Shown piece by piece: positions 1-11,558 of a DNA stretch of 64,000 bases (position 1 is the stretch's first letter; each line of letters opens with the position of its first letter). Both the position numbers and the translations under genes were made by a program. Origin of the DNA: Erythroxylum novogranatense (taxonomy: Eukaryota > Streptophyta > Magnoliopsida > Malpighiales > Erythroxylaceae); NCBI GenBank assembly GCA_029891385.1, contig CM057232.1, positions 67,579,824 to 67,643,823 of the forward strand. The letters are read 5' to 3'. The notes beneath the pieces were generated by a model. The model was not told the DNA's origin. It saw only the letters and a list, made by a program, of their open reading frames with translations, and ran no database searches.

Positions 1-1420
1 ACTACTTTAAGTGCCAAATTACTAGGATTTGAGTATATCAAAGACTGATATTCTAATGATCCTGATTTTGCTAATATTTATGAAGCTTGTGAGAAAGTTG
101 CATTTGGAAAGTTTTATAGCCATGATGGGTATTTATTTCAAGAGAACAAGTTATGTGTGCCTATGTGCTCTTTGAGGGAGTTGGTTATGAGGGACGCTCA
201 TAGTGGTGGATTGATTAGTAATTTTGGTGTGAGGAAAACTCTAGATGTCTTGCATGAATATTTCTTTTGGCAACAAATGAACCATGATGTTGAGCGAATT
301 TATGAGAAGTGCATCACTTGTAGACAACCCAAGTCTAAGGTCTTACCTCATGGATTGTACACCCCTTTACCCATACCTCCTAAACCATGGGTTGATATCT
401 CTATGGACTTTATATTGGGACAAGCTAGGTCAAAACAGGGTAGGGATTCGATATTTGTTGTTATTGACAAGTTTTCCAAGATGGCACATTTCATTGCTTG
501 CCATAAAATTGATGATGCCAACAATGTTGTTGATCTATTCTTTAAGGAAGTAGTTCGTTTGCATGGAATGCCAAAAAGCATAGTTTCTGATCGTGACCCA
601 AAGTTTTTAAGCTACTTTTGGAAGACATTGTGGGGTAAGTTGGGAACTAAACTTCTCTTTTCAACTACTTGCCATCCACAAATAGATGGGAAAATAAAAG
701 TAGTAAACTAAACTTTGTCCACTTTGTTGCGTTCTATTATTCAAAAGAATTTGAAGAATTGGGAAGAACATTTGTCATATGTTGAATTTGCTTACAATCG
801 AAGTGTGCATTCTACTAATAATCTTTCACCTTTTGAGATTATGTATGGATTTAATTCATTAACTCCTTTGGATTTGTCAACTTTGCCAATTGATGAGAGA
901 GCTAGCTTCGATGGCAAAAAGAAGGCTAAAATGGTGGAACAAATTCATGAAAAGGTGAGGTAGTAAATTGAAAAGCAAACTGAACAATATTCTACTCAAG
1001 CAAACAAAGGGCGTAAGAAAGTTATGTTTGAGCCAAGAGATTGGGTTTTGGTGCATATGCGCAAGGAGAGGTTTCCAGCTCAAAGATGTACCAAGTGCAT
1101 CCTCGAGGCGATGGTCCATTCCAAGTTGTTGCGATAATTAATGATAATGCCTACAAATTGGATCTTCTAGGTGAGTACAATGTTAGTGCTACATTTAATG
1201 TTTCTGACCTTTCTCCCTTTGAAGCAGGTGAAGATTAGAGGGCGAATCCTTTTAAAGAAAGGGGGAATGATGAGAACCAAGAAGCCAATGTGTGAACGGT
1301 TATTAAAGACCCTTTGCATATTCCAAATGGTCCAATTATAAAGTCAAGGGCTAAGAAGATGAAGGAACCACTTAATGGGCTTATTCAAGATATTTGCACC
1401 AAACAAGTTATTTTGGGCCA
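1..1420 (+). pseudogene. Ty3/gypsy pol 3' end (RNase H tail, integrase, C-terminal tail), decayed
   Basis: Frame 1 encodes the zinc-binding and catalytic parts of a plant Ty3/gypsy integrase. The HHCC finger runs from the His of DAHSGG through VLHEYFFW to CITC at about 199-320. The catalytic core has WVDISMDFI, then [12 protein letters not shown], then IVSDRDPKF. The third catalytic residue, normally the Glu of a DGQTEVVN-like motif, is Lys here (DGKIKVVN, codon 697-699). Breaks: TGA at 46-48, TAA at 709-711, TAG at 961-963, and a frameshift between about 963 and 1041. After that, frame 3 gives the DLSPFEAGED end, and a proline/lysine-rich tail (GPIIKSRAKK) runs to about 1420. The tail resembles that of chromovirus-like plant elements. 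The 5' part lies outside the window. The copy is dead; the family call is firm, the clade call is weaker. Confidence 0.93.
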
Positions 1421-1429
1421 AAAAAGAAG

Positions 1430-1910
1430 CCTTGAAGGTTGAACATACAACCCAAGTATTATTAATGTGGTCCAAGTACTTAGTGGGCATATATTAGGGC
1501 CAATTGGGTCTTAAATGAGTTGATTAGCCCACTAAGGCTGAGTATTACGAATTTTGGGCTAATGGGCATACCAAACAAACTTGTTTTCACTTCTTTTGTT
1601 AGGTTTAGACCTAGGGCTTATAAATATGCATCTTATGTATTCATAAACAACTTTTGACATCTTTATATGAGAATTGATAGAAGTGTCATATTTTATTGAA
1701 CTGCAGAATTTATCAAGATTGATTCAATTTTGTGACGTTCAAACCTGACTTATCACTCCCTCTTCTCATCTATTCTAGAGTGTGGCATCTATATCCTTCT
1801 TTTTATCCTTTGTTTGTGTTTGTTGTAACCTAATTTAGCTTTCTTGGAGCTAGAATCTATCTTGTTTTGTGGCTGTCCAAATTTAGTCATTTTAGGGTTT
1901 GCATCATTAA
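1430..1910 (+). repeat. Probable 3' LTR segment of the gypsy fragment
   Basis: This non-coding stretch directly follows the pol tail. It contains a TATA-like element (cttataaatatgc near 1618-1630) and then a pyrimidine-rich tract with GTTGTAACC near 1822, as expected for U3-R-U5 of the same element. No second LTR copy lies in the window, so neither boundary nor a target duplication can be fixed. The limits given are approximate. Confidence 0.3.
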
Positions 1911-4900
1911 CCATGTAGTCTTAGATAAAGAAATTTGTTCATACGATGTCCTAGTCAAATTAGTGATAGTGGTTCTATCTGAGCCTAACGATTTATTTAA
2001 ATCATAGTGGTTATCAAGTTCATTCCAATTGCTAGCAATCTTTTTGTAATATGCAATGTAAGGTACTTAATCACTTCAATATCAATATCAATATATTTAT
2101 TTAGTTTCTTTAAAAATTTTATTTCAAAGATATGAAAAGTTTCATCAATGCTGCCACAATTCCTTTAGCATATAATTTAGAGTTTGGGATTGTCTCTTAA
2201 TAACTTTATATGCTTTTATTCATCAACCTATCACTTATAAGTGTTTAGCATAATTTCACTAAAATTTTGTTTTGATTGACAAAATATTTTAAACAATGGG
2301 ATAACAAAGAAAACAAACTAAAATGATATGTATAATTGGAAAGTTAGTGATATAGCATTTCATGTTTCAGCTATTATAATCCTAGGTTAGCTAGCTTGAT
2401 GCCTTTACCAAAAATAAAATGTTAAAATTAGGTGCTTGTGTATCATTTAAAAAATAGTGATGATTTATGGTAAGAGCATACACTTTATATCTTTCGCCTA
2501 TCTTTAGTTATATTTATTTGTTATAATTGCTAGTCATCTTTTGTAACCAAAACAAGAGCGTCCACTATTACCCTATCTTAACACTAAGGTTTTCTATTTG
2601 AGATTCACATGTGATGGTTGGTAGGATTGAAATAACTAATAAATAACTTAAGAAAATTCAGTTTGATATATAATTTTTATTTTTAAAGTGTAAAAGACCA
2701 TGTTTTTAAGAGATTTGTATAAGATCAAATAATTAATGGAATTCAATTGACACTGTCCACAAATTGTGTTTGGAACATTCAAAGCTAACTAATACTAAAG
2801 TGCCTGATTTTTCTAAAGTTGTTGGTTTGAATTTACAAGACAAAGTTGTGAGGTAAAGGCAATAGTTATGAAAAGATAAAGGTCTTATTCCATACCTATT
2901 TTCCTTTTTCTTTCATATGTGTCCTTCTTTTATGTCCATTGTAAATAATATTTGAGGATTGACTTTAATAATTCTTTAGTCAGAATAAGTTCTTAACTTT
3001 TTAGTTACTATTTTTTACACTTTTAATTTAATAATTTAAAATTACTCTTATATATATGTGTGAATAAATATGAGATAATTTAACATTTAAATTTCAGTTT
3101 GTTTGTTAAAAATATATTTATTTATTTTTAATTATAATTATAAATAATATTAGAGGATTACCCCTAATTATAAATGTATAGTAGATACGTTAGTGTGATT
3201 TAAACAAATATTTTAAACCAAATTTGTATCCCAACATTTTTTAGTTTCTAAACCAAATCAAACTAAATTATATAAAAGCTTAAAAGACATCAAACTAATT
3301 TATATGGTTTTGGCTTAATTTTTATTGTTAATTTTATTCTTTATAATTTTATCTCTTAAAATAAAATAACAAAATAAAATTTAATTATACAGAAACTAAA
3401 TTTCATTCCTTTGATTGGAAAATTTTAGAAAAGTGCAAGTTGTTGGTATAACATAAGTCCTTATGCTAGGAGAATTCAACTTATCAACTCCATGATTAAT
3501 TCGATACAGATGTATTAAATCTTGCATATATCCTTTAAAACGCTTGATCAAGTCAACAGAGAGGATACTTATATCCTTTTTATGATCTGGTGAGGTAACA
3601 AGCAAGTCAATGGCTAAAGTTAAGTGAATGAAGTCTATGCAATAAAGGAAAAAGGTGGCTAAGGTATTTGTTTGATTAAACTCTCTAATAAGCCCTTGTG
3701 ATCAAGAGAATATGGAAGCTCCTTAAGGATAAAGAAGCTTTGTAGATTAAATGAGTACATATAAAGTTTTTGAAAAACAAAAACTTCTGGAGTGTGTAAC
3801 CTAACACAAATACATCATTGACTACTACACATCATAAGACTTAGATACCATGTTAAATTACAATTCAAATGCAAATTAGGTAAAGTTGAAGATATTAGCT
3901 TTTAGTTTAATAATTAAAACAACTTTGGCCCTCTATATGACAATATTGCTTATTCAAATCTTAATGGTATGACATAGAAAAGCTTTAGTCAAAAAAGCGC
4001 TTTTGTGACAATATCAAGCATCTTAGCTCTACAATTTTATTTAATCTTTTGAACATGGCTCCATGTTTTTCTCCACATTCTAGTTTAACTAATACTCTAC
4101 ACTAGATAAACCACATTTTTGTAGAGAATTTTCTAACAAGGCCTACAAATAATTTCTGAGATCAAATTGGCCTAAGGTTTACAGGTTTAGCTTGTTGTGG
4201 TTCAAACAAGCTTTTACCAACATGTCTTTCATCTTGTGGCTATCCATGAAAGGAAAAGCTTCCTACTTTAGACATAATACATAGTTCATTAATTCTTGCT
4301 AACTTTTGTCCCGTAGGTGAACAAGAATCTTAATCTATTGCTAATATTTTTTTTTTTGCAGGGTATGTTTTCATCCTATCTATTGAAGGAGATATAAAAA
4401 GCTTGCAATTGAAATTGTTAGAATGAGATTTTGGCTAACATTATAGTTTGGATGAGCAAAAATAGAGGAAGGAATAGAGCTCATAATCTAATAATAAGAA
4501 TAGCTCTTGGTCATTTTATTTATCTAATATAGAGAGGAATAAATTCAAGGATCCTTAGAGATACTAATTGCCCTTTAGCTCAACACTTAAAGACATAAAT
4601 GCTAAAACAATAGAACTCATCTTATTACATTAATAAGATCTTAGAATGCAACAGAAGTATCACTAACAGTCTAGACTTTTGGTAGAAGTACTAACTTAGG
4701 GAAAATAGAAACTCCTCAACTAGGACTTAACTAATCTTCTACTCTCTTTATCCCAATATAGAAAGTGAATTAACATGTAATCTTTAGGCTTCTATCTTGC
4801 AGTATTTAAATATTTCATCAAACTAGTTATGCTTCAAGAAATGACACAAATAACTTGTACTCTTATTGGAAATATTTTTTAATATAATTCCTTTTATTTT

Positions 4901-5365
4901 GAAACAATAAATATCAAAATTAGGAAATAAACTTACGAAGAATTAATAAATATATAATAAAAGAAGAAAAATAGGTTAAGATATACTCTTTTATTTCACT
5001 CTAATCACAAATGATTAAATTTTTAATTCAAGGACATGGGCATTTGGTACAAGAATTATCTTATCGATGAATCTTACAATAAAAATCAGTAATCTTAAGA
5101 ATTTAATTTAATTTTATTATAAAAATCAGTCACATAATTTCATTACTTTATTATTTTATCATTCTTCATAGATGAGCATCTTAACACAACATGTAGAATA
5201 TTTTGTACACATGTTGGCTTTAAGATTTTTTGTATAATTATCACATATAATAATTTCAAAGTCATTTTGGTCCAGTTGTGAACTTAATTTGTATAGTTTA
5301 TAATTAGCCCCACCATCAATAGCGCTTTAAGATAACTCTACGTGTAAACTTAACATGACATTGTG
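1911..5365. other. AT-rich intergenic DNA, no gene recognised
   Basis: No reading frame here has the length or composition of a plant gene, and no RNA gene or paired element ends were seen. The short minus-strand frame at 3396-3605 has no recognisable motif. The DNA is probably old, unrecognisable repeat remnants. Confidence 0.5.
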
Positions 5366-5369
5366 TTTG

Positions 5370-5612
5370 TAATTTTTTATTTTTTGGATTCGAGGAAATT
5401 CTGTAGGCAGGCTAAACAGGCACACCTCTTTGAGAGTTCAATTGGCGCACCATTTCACAGGCGGATCAAGCGGGTGCACCTCATCATTGAGGGCCCAACT
5501 AGTTCTCCATCTACAGGTAAAACTCCGACTGCCTCAAGCTCTTATAAGAGGGGCTAGTATGGAATCGAACATGAGATTTAACCAAAGTCAAGCCCTGCTC
5601 TCAACCATCGAG
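5370..5612 (-). mobile_element. Possible tRNA-derived SINE
   Basis: On the minus strand the sequence begins CGATGGTTGAGAGCAGGGCT (5610-5591), which resembles a tRNA A box. About 30 nt later comes GTTCGATTCC (5570-5561), which matches the pol III B-box consensus GGTTCGANTCC except at one position. The body is GC-richer than its surroundings. The minus-strand 3' end runs into an A-rich tail (plus-strand tttttattttttgg near 5375-5388). Box order, spacing and tail are those of a SINE. No clear target duplication was seen and no family is recognised. Confidence 0.42.
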
Positions 5613-6199
5613 ATATATTTTTCAAAATTTATATGAATTTAATTTTAATATAGTACATGGTGCAAGTAATTAAGAAAGATGTTCTTTCCTAATTAAAAAA
5701 AAGAAGATAATTTATGGTTTTATACAAAATCGAAATAACATAAAAATTAAGTTGTGAAATCCCTGAAACGGGTGGGATGGGAAAAATTAAATAGTAGCTG
5801 CGTGTTATTGGTTGGATCTACATGTTTTATAGTCAATTCTTGTATTATTTTATTCCTCAGAAGTCAATGCTCCTCACGTCCAACTACTCGTACCCAGCAC
5901 AAAGTAATTTACAATTTCAAGTTTAAAATCTGGTCTCCGTTTCTTATAAAAATTACCATTAACATTGTTTGCTTCGTATCGAACAAAAACTGCAATACAT
6001 TGAAAAGCCTTCTTAAGAAGTCATAAAGCCTTAGTTCTTTAGGTGAACCAAAGGTTTCACGTGAATCTTTATTTTTCATAATTTCTCACAATTTAAAGTT
6101 TTCCTAAGTAAATATTTTAGGAGTAAATAACTACAATATGCCCAAACTCAAGAGTAAGTCAGGATGCCGACTTCCTAAGCGGATAGAATCCTTTGTTTG
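5613..6199. other. Intergenic, nothing recognised
   Basis: AT-rich spacer. The open frame at 5754-6026 shows no known motif and codon use gives no reason to call it a gene. Confidence 0.4.
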
Positions 6200-6750
6200 A
6201 CATTACGGTGTTTTATTCTGTTTTATGAAACTCAAGCTATTTATTTATGTTGATCTCGCATTTATTTATGCGGGATTCACACGAGACCTACATAAATAAA
6301 TGGCTAAGGTTCATAAGACATAATAAGACACCATAAAATTAGACAAAAAATTTAAACTCTTTTCAAAGTATGCACCTGCCTAACCGTAATAAACAATGCA
6401 TTTTTATTTTACTTTAGGGGACAATGAATGCGGGATCCACATGAGACCTACATAAATAAATGGCTGAGATTTATAAAACATAATAAGACACTATAAAATT
6501 AGACAAAAAATTTAGACTCTTTCCAAAGTGTGCGCCTGCCTAACCGTAATAAACAATACATTTTTATTTTACTTTAGGGGATAATGAATGCGAGATCCAT
6601 ACAAGACCTACATAAATAAATGGCTGAGATTCATAAGACATAAAAAGACACCATAAAATTAAACAAAAAATTTAGACTTTTTTTTAAAATATGCGCCTGC
6701 CTAACGATAATAAACAATGCATTTTTGTTTTACTTGAGGGGATATGACCC
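6200..6750. repeat. 160-bp tandem repeat (3 copies) with an inverted partial copy in front
   Basis: Three head-to-tail copies start at 6271, 6431 and 6591, so the period is 160 bp. Each begins with cgRGATyCAY and carries agacctacataaataaatgg, then gcctgcctaac, then a run ending in ttagggg or ttgagggg. Copies differ by scattered substitutions, most in the third. About 60 bp before copy 1 (6200-6260) is a shortened reverse complement of the unit start (tgttttatgaaactcaagct, catttatttatg), so copy 1 and this arm could pair as a hairpin. No coding potential. A small satellite or a decayed foldback element are both possible. Confidence 0.85.
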
Positions 6751-7721
6751 GACTGTACCAACCTTAATCATGAACTGGATTTGTTGACGCAACTCTTGAC
6801 TTTTTGACATACAATTAGGTAATCCGCAAATGCAGGTATTTAAATTTTAAAAATAAAAAAGAATGAATGACAGTTGGGTTAGACTTTTGTTGTCCGTTGA
6901 CATTGGAGATGGAGTGGACCACTAGCATCTCCCAGGTGCCAACATGTTCTGGAGATAGCTGTCTTTCTTTGTTTTCTTGTCTTTTGTCTGATATGAAACT
7001 CATGATCCGAGGACGATAAATATCTGTGTTCTACTTCACACCAAGTTGTGATTTATTGGATTCTTTGTAAGAAGTATTATCAAACTTATGTACAACACAC
7101 AAATTCTTTCAAAAATAAATGCATCGTTAATCAAATTATTTACTTAAATTTAATTATATTCCACAAATTAACGGATTTCTTAAAGAAACTCTTACACAAA
7201 TTTCTCTTTATGTATATTGTATGTTTTAGAAGATTAACATTAATCTTTTTAATGGATCATTATCTATTATAGATAAATATTATTAACTATAATTCCCTTT
7301 AAACTCATCAGATGTATCTTTTATTATTATCTCTCACTCACACACGTAAATTTAGTAAATAAGAATTTTACATCATATTTGTCCAATAACTCATCTAACC
7401 AAAATATCACGAGAGCATATTGTCATACATCTATTAAGAATATATGATTTTTCAACTAATGAATTGCTCCTTAAGTGGATTTAGTATGTTGTACCCTAGA
7501 TCCTTTATTGCACCGATTATCATCTTTCTCTCATTATTTAAATATTTTATATTCACATTGCGTAGAAAGTGGGTCCTTTTGAATACATCTTGATGCAAAC
7601 TTCGAATTGAAATAATCTTTCTTGTTTTTCAATCATTTTAACCAAATTAACTCACTTTTCTAAAATGAATTATTATATCGAATCATTCATGATTTTCTAG
7701 TAACATTCTAAGATAGCAAAC
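6751..7721. other. Intergenic, nothing recognised
   Basis: Spacer between the tandem repeat and the left LTR of the copia element. The frames at 6815-7003 (minus) and 7048-7272 (plus) lack motifs and are treated as chance. Confidence 0.4.
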
Positions 7722-7872
7722 TATAAAACTCAGAGAAATATTCTTATTAACATATATACGTTGATGAAAATATATGTATAAATAGTTGATACCTAATCCT
7801 AGAATAGGAAATGCAATCAATTGTAGTAAAATCTTCCTACTTTATCACTATGTAGCTATATATAACTCAACA
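7722..7872 (-). repeat. 3' LTR of the outer copia element
   Basis: It reads tataaaactc... to ...ctcaaca on the plus strand, so the minus-strand LTR is TGTTGAG...GAGTTTTATA. It aligns along its whole length with 24258-24409 apart from about a dozen substitutions and one indel. Confidence 0.92.
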
Positions 7873-7884
7873 CTTCCCCTCAAG
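7873..7884 (-). promoter_or_regulatory. Polypurine tract of the outer copia element
   Basis: The minus-strand sequence CTTGAGGGGAAG directly abuts the TGTTGAG start of the 3' LTR. This is the plus-strand DNA primer site expected at that place. Confidence 0.8.
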
Positions 7885-7984
7885 TTGGAGCATATAAATC
7901 ATATGCACAAAGCTTGTTACAAATAAATTCAATATGAAAACCTCTAAGAGATTTGGTCAAGATATTTACCAGTTGACTGGGTGA

Positions 7985-10336
7985 ATTGACATGGTTAATA
8001 CTGATGCAATCAGATAAAATTTGCTCTCAAATAAAGTGGTAATCAATTTCTATGTATTTGGTTCTTTCATGAAATACTTTCCTTGGAACAATGTGGAGAG
8101 CAGGTTGGTTATCACAGAATACATTCATCTGTGATACTTCTACAAATTTTAACTTTTGAACTAATTGCTTCAACCAAATAAGCTCACAAGTTGCTAGAGC
8201 CATTGCACAATATTCTACTTCGACACACAACTTGGCAAGAACATCTTGCTTCTTATTTTTCCAAGGTACAAGATTTCCTCCAACAAGAATACAAAAGCTT
8301 GAAGTAGAACGCCTATCAGATGGAGAACCTGCCCAATTAGCATCAGGGTATCCAATAATTTGTGAATGACCCCAGTTTTCATATAATAATCCTTTTCCTG
8401 GTGCACCCTTAATATACCTCAAAATTCGAATAACTACATCCCAATGACTATCATATGGAGCTTGTAGGATTTGATTAACAACACGAACAGAGAAAGAAAT
8501 ATCAAGTTGTGTGATGGTGAGATAATTAAGTTTTCCTACCAGTATCCAATATTGGCCAGGACCAACAAGTAACCCACCCTAATTAGGTAAAAGCTTTGAA
8601 TTAGGATCCATAGGAGAGTCTATTGGTCTATAGTATGACATCCCTATTTCTTCTAAAATATCTAATGCATACGTTCTCTGAGAGAGTACAATACTAAATT
8701 TGGACTGAGCAACTTTTATATCGAGAAAATATCGGAGTAAACCCAAATCTTTTGTTTGAAAATGATGGAACAAACGTGTCTTCAATTGTTCAATCCCACC
8801 TTGATCACATCCAATAATGACAATATCATCCACATAAACAATCAGATAGATTACACTATTATGATGATGTATATTTATAGAAGGAAGAGTGATCAGAGTC
8901 ACATTGAATCGTACCAAACTCTTGAACAACATGACTAAACCATTCAAACTAGGCACGAGGAGATTGTTTCAAATTATATAAGGAGCGACAAAGCTTTCAC
9001 ATTAAAGTAGACTCCCCCTATGCAACAAATCCTGGTGATCGCTCCATATAAATCTCTTTCTAAAGCTTAACATGTAGAAAGTTATTTTTAATGTCCAATT
9101 GATAGAGAGGCCACTGGCAAATGGCAACCATGGATAAAAACAAGCGAAAAAAAGACATCTTGACCACAGGAGAGAAACTTCCGTAATAATCCAACCAATA
9201 AGTCTATATAAATCCTTTAGCCACCAAACGTGCCTTTAGTCGATCAACTTGACCATTTTGACCAACTTTGATGGTATATATCCAACGACAACCAACAGTG
9301 GCATAGCCTAGGGGCAAGAGAACTAACTCCCACATATCATTAGTATATAGAGCAATCATTTTGCCAACCATTGCTTGATGCCACCTGGGATCATTAAGTG
9401 CCTCATGAACATTAAAAGGAATAAGGGCAAAAAAGAGGGTGGATACAAAAGTAGAATATGATGGTGATAAACGATGATAACTGAGAAAAATATAAATAGG
9501 ATAAGGGTTGCAAGTGGAACGTGTACCTTGGGGAATGGCAATGAAAAATTGATCTTCAAGAGGCAGAACCGCAGTAGGTAAGGAATTCATAGCAGGAATT
9601 GTATCAATAGGAGCCTCTATAGGAGTCTCATCATCAAGATTAGGATCATTGGTATGTGGAAGAGTACCATTCTCATGAGAAGAGTATTTAGTAAGAGGTA
9701 AACACTGGACAAACTCTAAATGGGGATTGGAAAGAGGAGCAACACAAGGAACAGGTGCAAAGGAAGGAATTGGAAGGTCCTTATTAATAAAGGTGATATT
9801 TGTTTTAAGATGAATAGTAAAATGGAGAAGATTCAAAGAATGTAACATCAACATAAACAAAATATCGATGTGTTGATGGAGAAAAACACTTATAACCTTT
9901 TGAAGATGTGAGCAACCTAGGAAGATACATTTGATAGATTTGGCTGACAGTTTATCTTGACTAGGGAAAAAGATATGAATGAAACATATGCTACCAAAAA
10001 CTCATGGTGGAAGAGAGAATAATGGCTAATTAGGAAATAGGATGGAATGAGGTACTCGATTTAGGAGATTAGACGAAGGCATGCTATTAATCAAGAAACA
10101 TGCAATTAAGATAGAATCTGCCAAGTATTACAGTGGAACCTGATTGTGTAAAAGCAAGGTACAAGCAATTTTTATTAGATGTCTATTCTTAAGGTCAACA
10201 ATCTCATCTTATTGTGGAGTATAAGCACATAAGGTTTGATGAAGAATTCCTTGGGAAGACATAAATTGGGTGAAGGGAATAGACAAATATTCACGAGCAT
10301 TATCACTTCTTAACACAAAAATATCAGTGTTAAATT
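7985..10336 (-). pseudogene. Outer copia pol, 3' part: integrase C-terminus, reverse transcriptase, RNase H
   Basis: Read from right to left, the integrase core resumes right beside the nested insertion (FVLRSDNAREYLS, minus strand from about 10330). A 218-aa open stretch follows (9860-9204). It holds the connecting region and the start of the RVT_2 domain (DPRWHQAMVGKM, then VDRLKARLVAKGF). RT continues with YVDDIVIIG at about 8840. RNase H follows with GYPDANWAGSPSDRRSTS and KYIEIDYHFI, ending near 8027. Stops interrupt the frame at several points, for example just after ARLVAKGFI, near 8580 and at 8024-8026. The catalytic YVDD is intact but no continuous polyprotein can be made. Confidence 0.92.
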
Positions 10337-10720
10337 TGTAGGAAAATCCCGGTGTGTACATCACATGTACACGGTGCGGAAAAACAAAAATCTTTTATTC
10401 CGGGACATTCCCGAAAGCCAAGATCCACGTGTCTATATAACAAGGTCAAACCATAACGACCAAAGGAGACCGTCTCTAACGGTATTCACGCAGAGATCGG
10501 AGAACCTAACCGGGACAAACCCTTTGACCCGGAAATAGCTAGAACAAGGGAAAGAGTGCTAGCTCTTACCTTGTCCTTGGAGAGCTATGGAGAAACGATG
10601 AAGAGGAGAAGCTTGGAGAGTGATGATCGATGATGAAGATGAATGAAGAGAAAAACCTTTTTTATCTTCCAAACCTTTCTTCCAATCCCACGATCATCAT
10701 CATATTCACTTATGTGCCGG
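10337..10720 (-). repeat. Partial LTR (U5-side end) of the composite copia element
   Basis: From tgtaggaaaatcccggtgtg it matches the LTRs starting at 11559 and 17065 for about 380 bp, then breaks off after cacttatg. The leader copy begins immediately beyond. The rest of this LTR (U3) is missing. Confidence 0.88.
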
Positions 10721-10723
10721 CCA

Positions 10724-11558
10724 AAACAATCAAGATAAGGGAATATACTAACAAGACTCTAATGAGACACATTTGACATCCTAAATTGTTTGTAAACCCG
10801 ATTTCAAGAAAATCATTTAGGCAAGCATACAAAATCAATATAACACATTTTTAATCACATTAAAAATGATCCAAGGCATTGGAATTGAGAAATACACAAT
10901 TTTTCATTTCAAACAAAACAGCTCCAGCAATTTTCTCAAAACTGCCAAGCTCTGTGTTTTGCTTGAAAAACTCATTGAAACAATTTCAATAAATTCTGAG
11001 AAAATTACAGAGGTAACAATATGTTCCCAACATGCTTCATGAATTTGTTCAGGATTTATTTCCAACAAAAACTCATCCAACCTTAGCAACAAAGCCAATG
11101 TAGAATCTGTGTTCCTCAACACAGTTATTCCCAGCAGCACACAATAAATTCTCAAATAAATAGTAAATCACCTCGAAAACATTTTTCCATTCTCATAGAC
11201 ATTCATAAACATCTTAGAGACATGTTGATGAAAGTAAATCCGAAAAACAATTTTTCTACAATTTATTATCGAATTTATAAGCATGCCTGTTCATTGAATG
11301 TGCACAAAGACAGCAACCAGAACATTAGGGAATAAATTAGCAAAACCATATCAAATCACATTGATAAATTCCAAGCTTCCACAGACATATGCAACAACAT
11401 CTTGTGAACATATCTGGGCAAGAAAATTTCGAAAACAATATTTCTACACTGAATTCGAAATTCACACAATCAACATGCATCATCCTCACAAGCAATAGGC
11501 AACTCCGACCTAGTCATGGTTTCTTCGTTATATACGACACAAGTGGCTCTGATACCAC
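10724..11558 (-). repeat. Second copy of the composite element's leader
   Basis: This segment repeats 16221-17064. For about the first 650 bp (to about 11370 here, 16876 there) only a few differences are visible. The last part, next to the primer site, differs at many positions. It carries no coding motif. The short minus-strand frame at 10904-11155 recurs at 16410-16661 simply because the DNA is duplicated. Confidence 0.9.
11546..11557 (-). promoter_or_regulatory. tRNA-iMet primer-binding site
   Basis: The minus strand reads TGGTATCAGAGC, perfectly complementary to the 3' end of plant initiator tRNA-Met, one base inside the LTR end at 11559. Confidence 0.9.

Noticed and set aside
1254..1266. 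Purine run aaagaaaggggga as a polypurine tract
   Set aside because: It codes for FKERG within the pol C-terminal tail, which continues for another ~150 bp, so it is not the LTR junction.
10904..11155. 83-aa frame conserved with 16410-16661
   Set aside because: Conservation is explained by duplication of the whole leader segment; there is no motif and it would lie in the untranslated leader.
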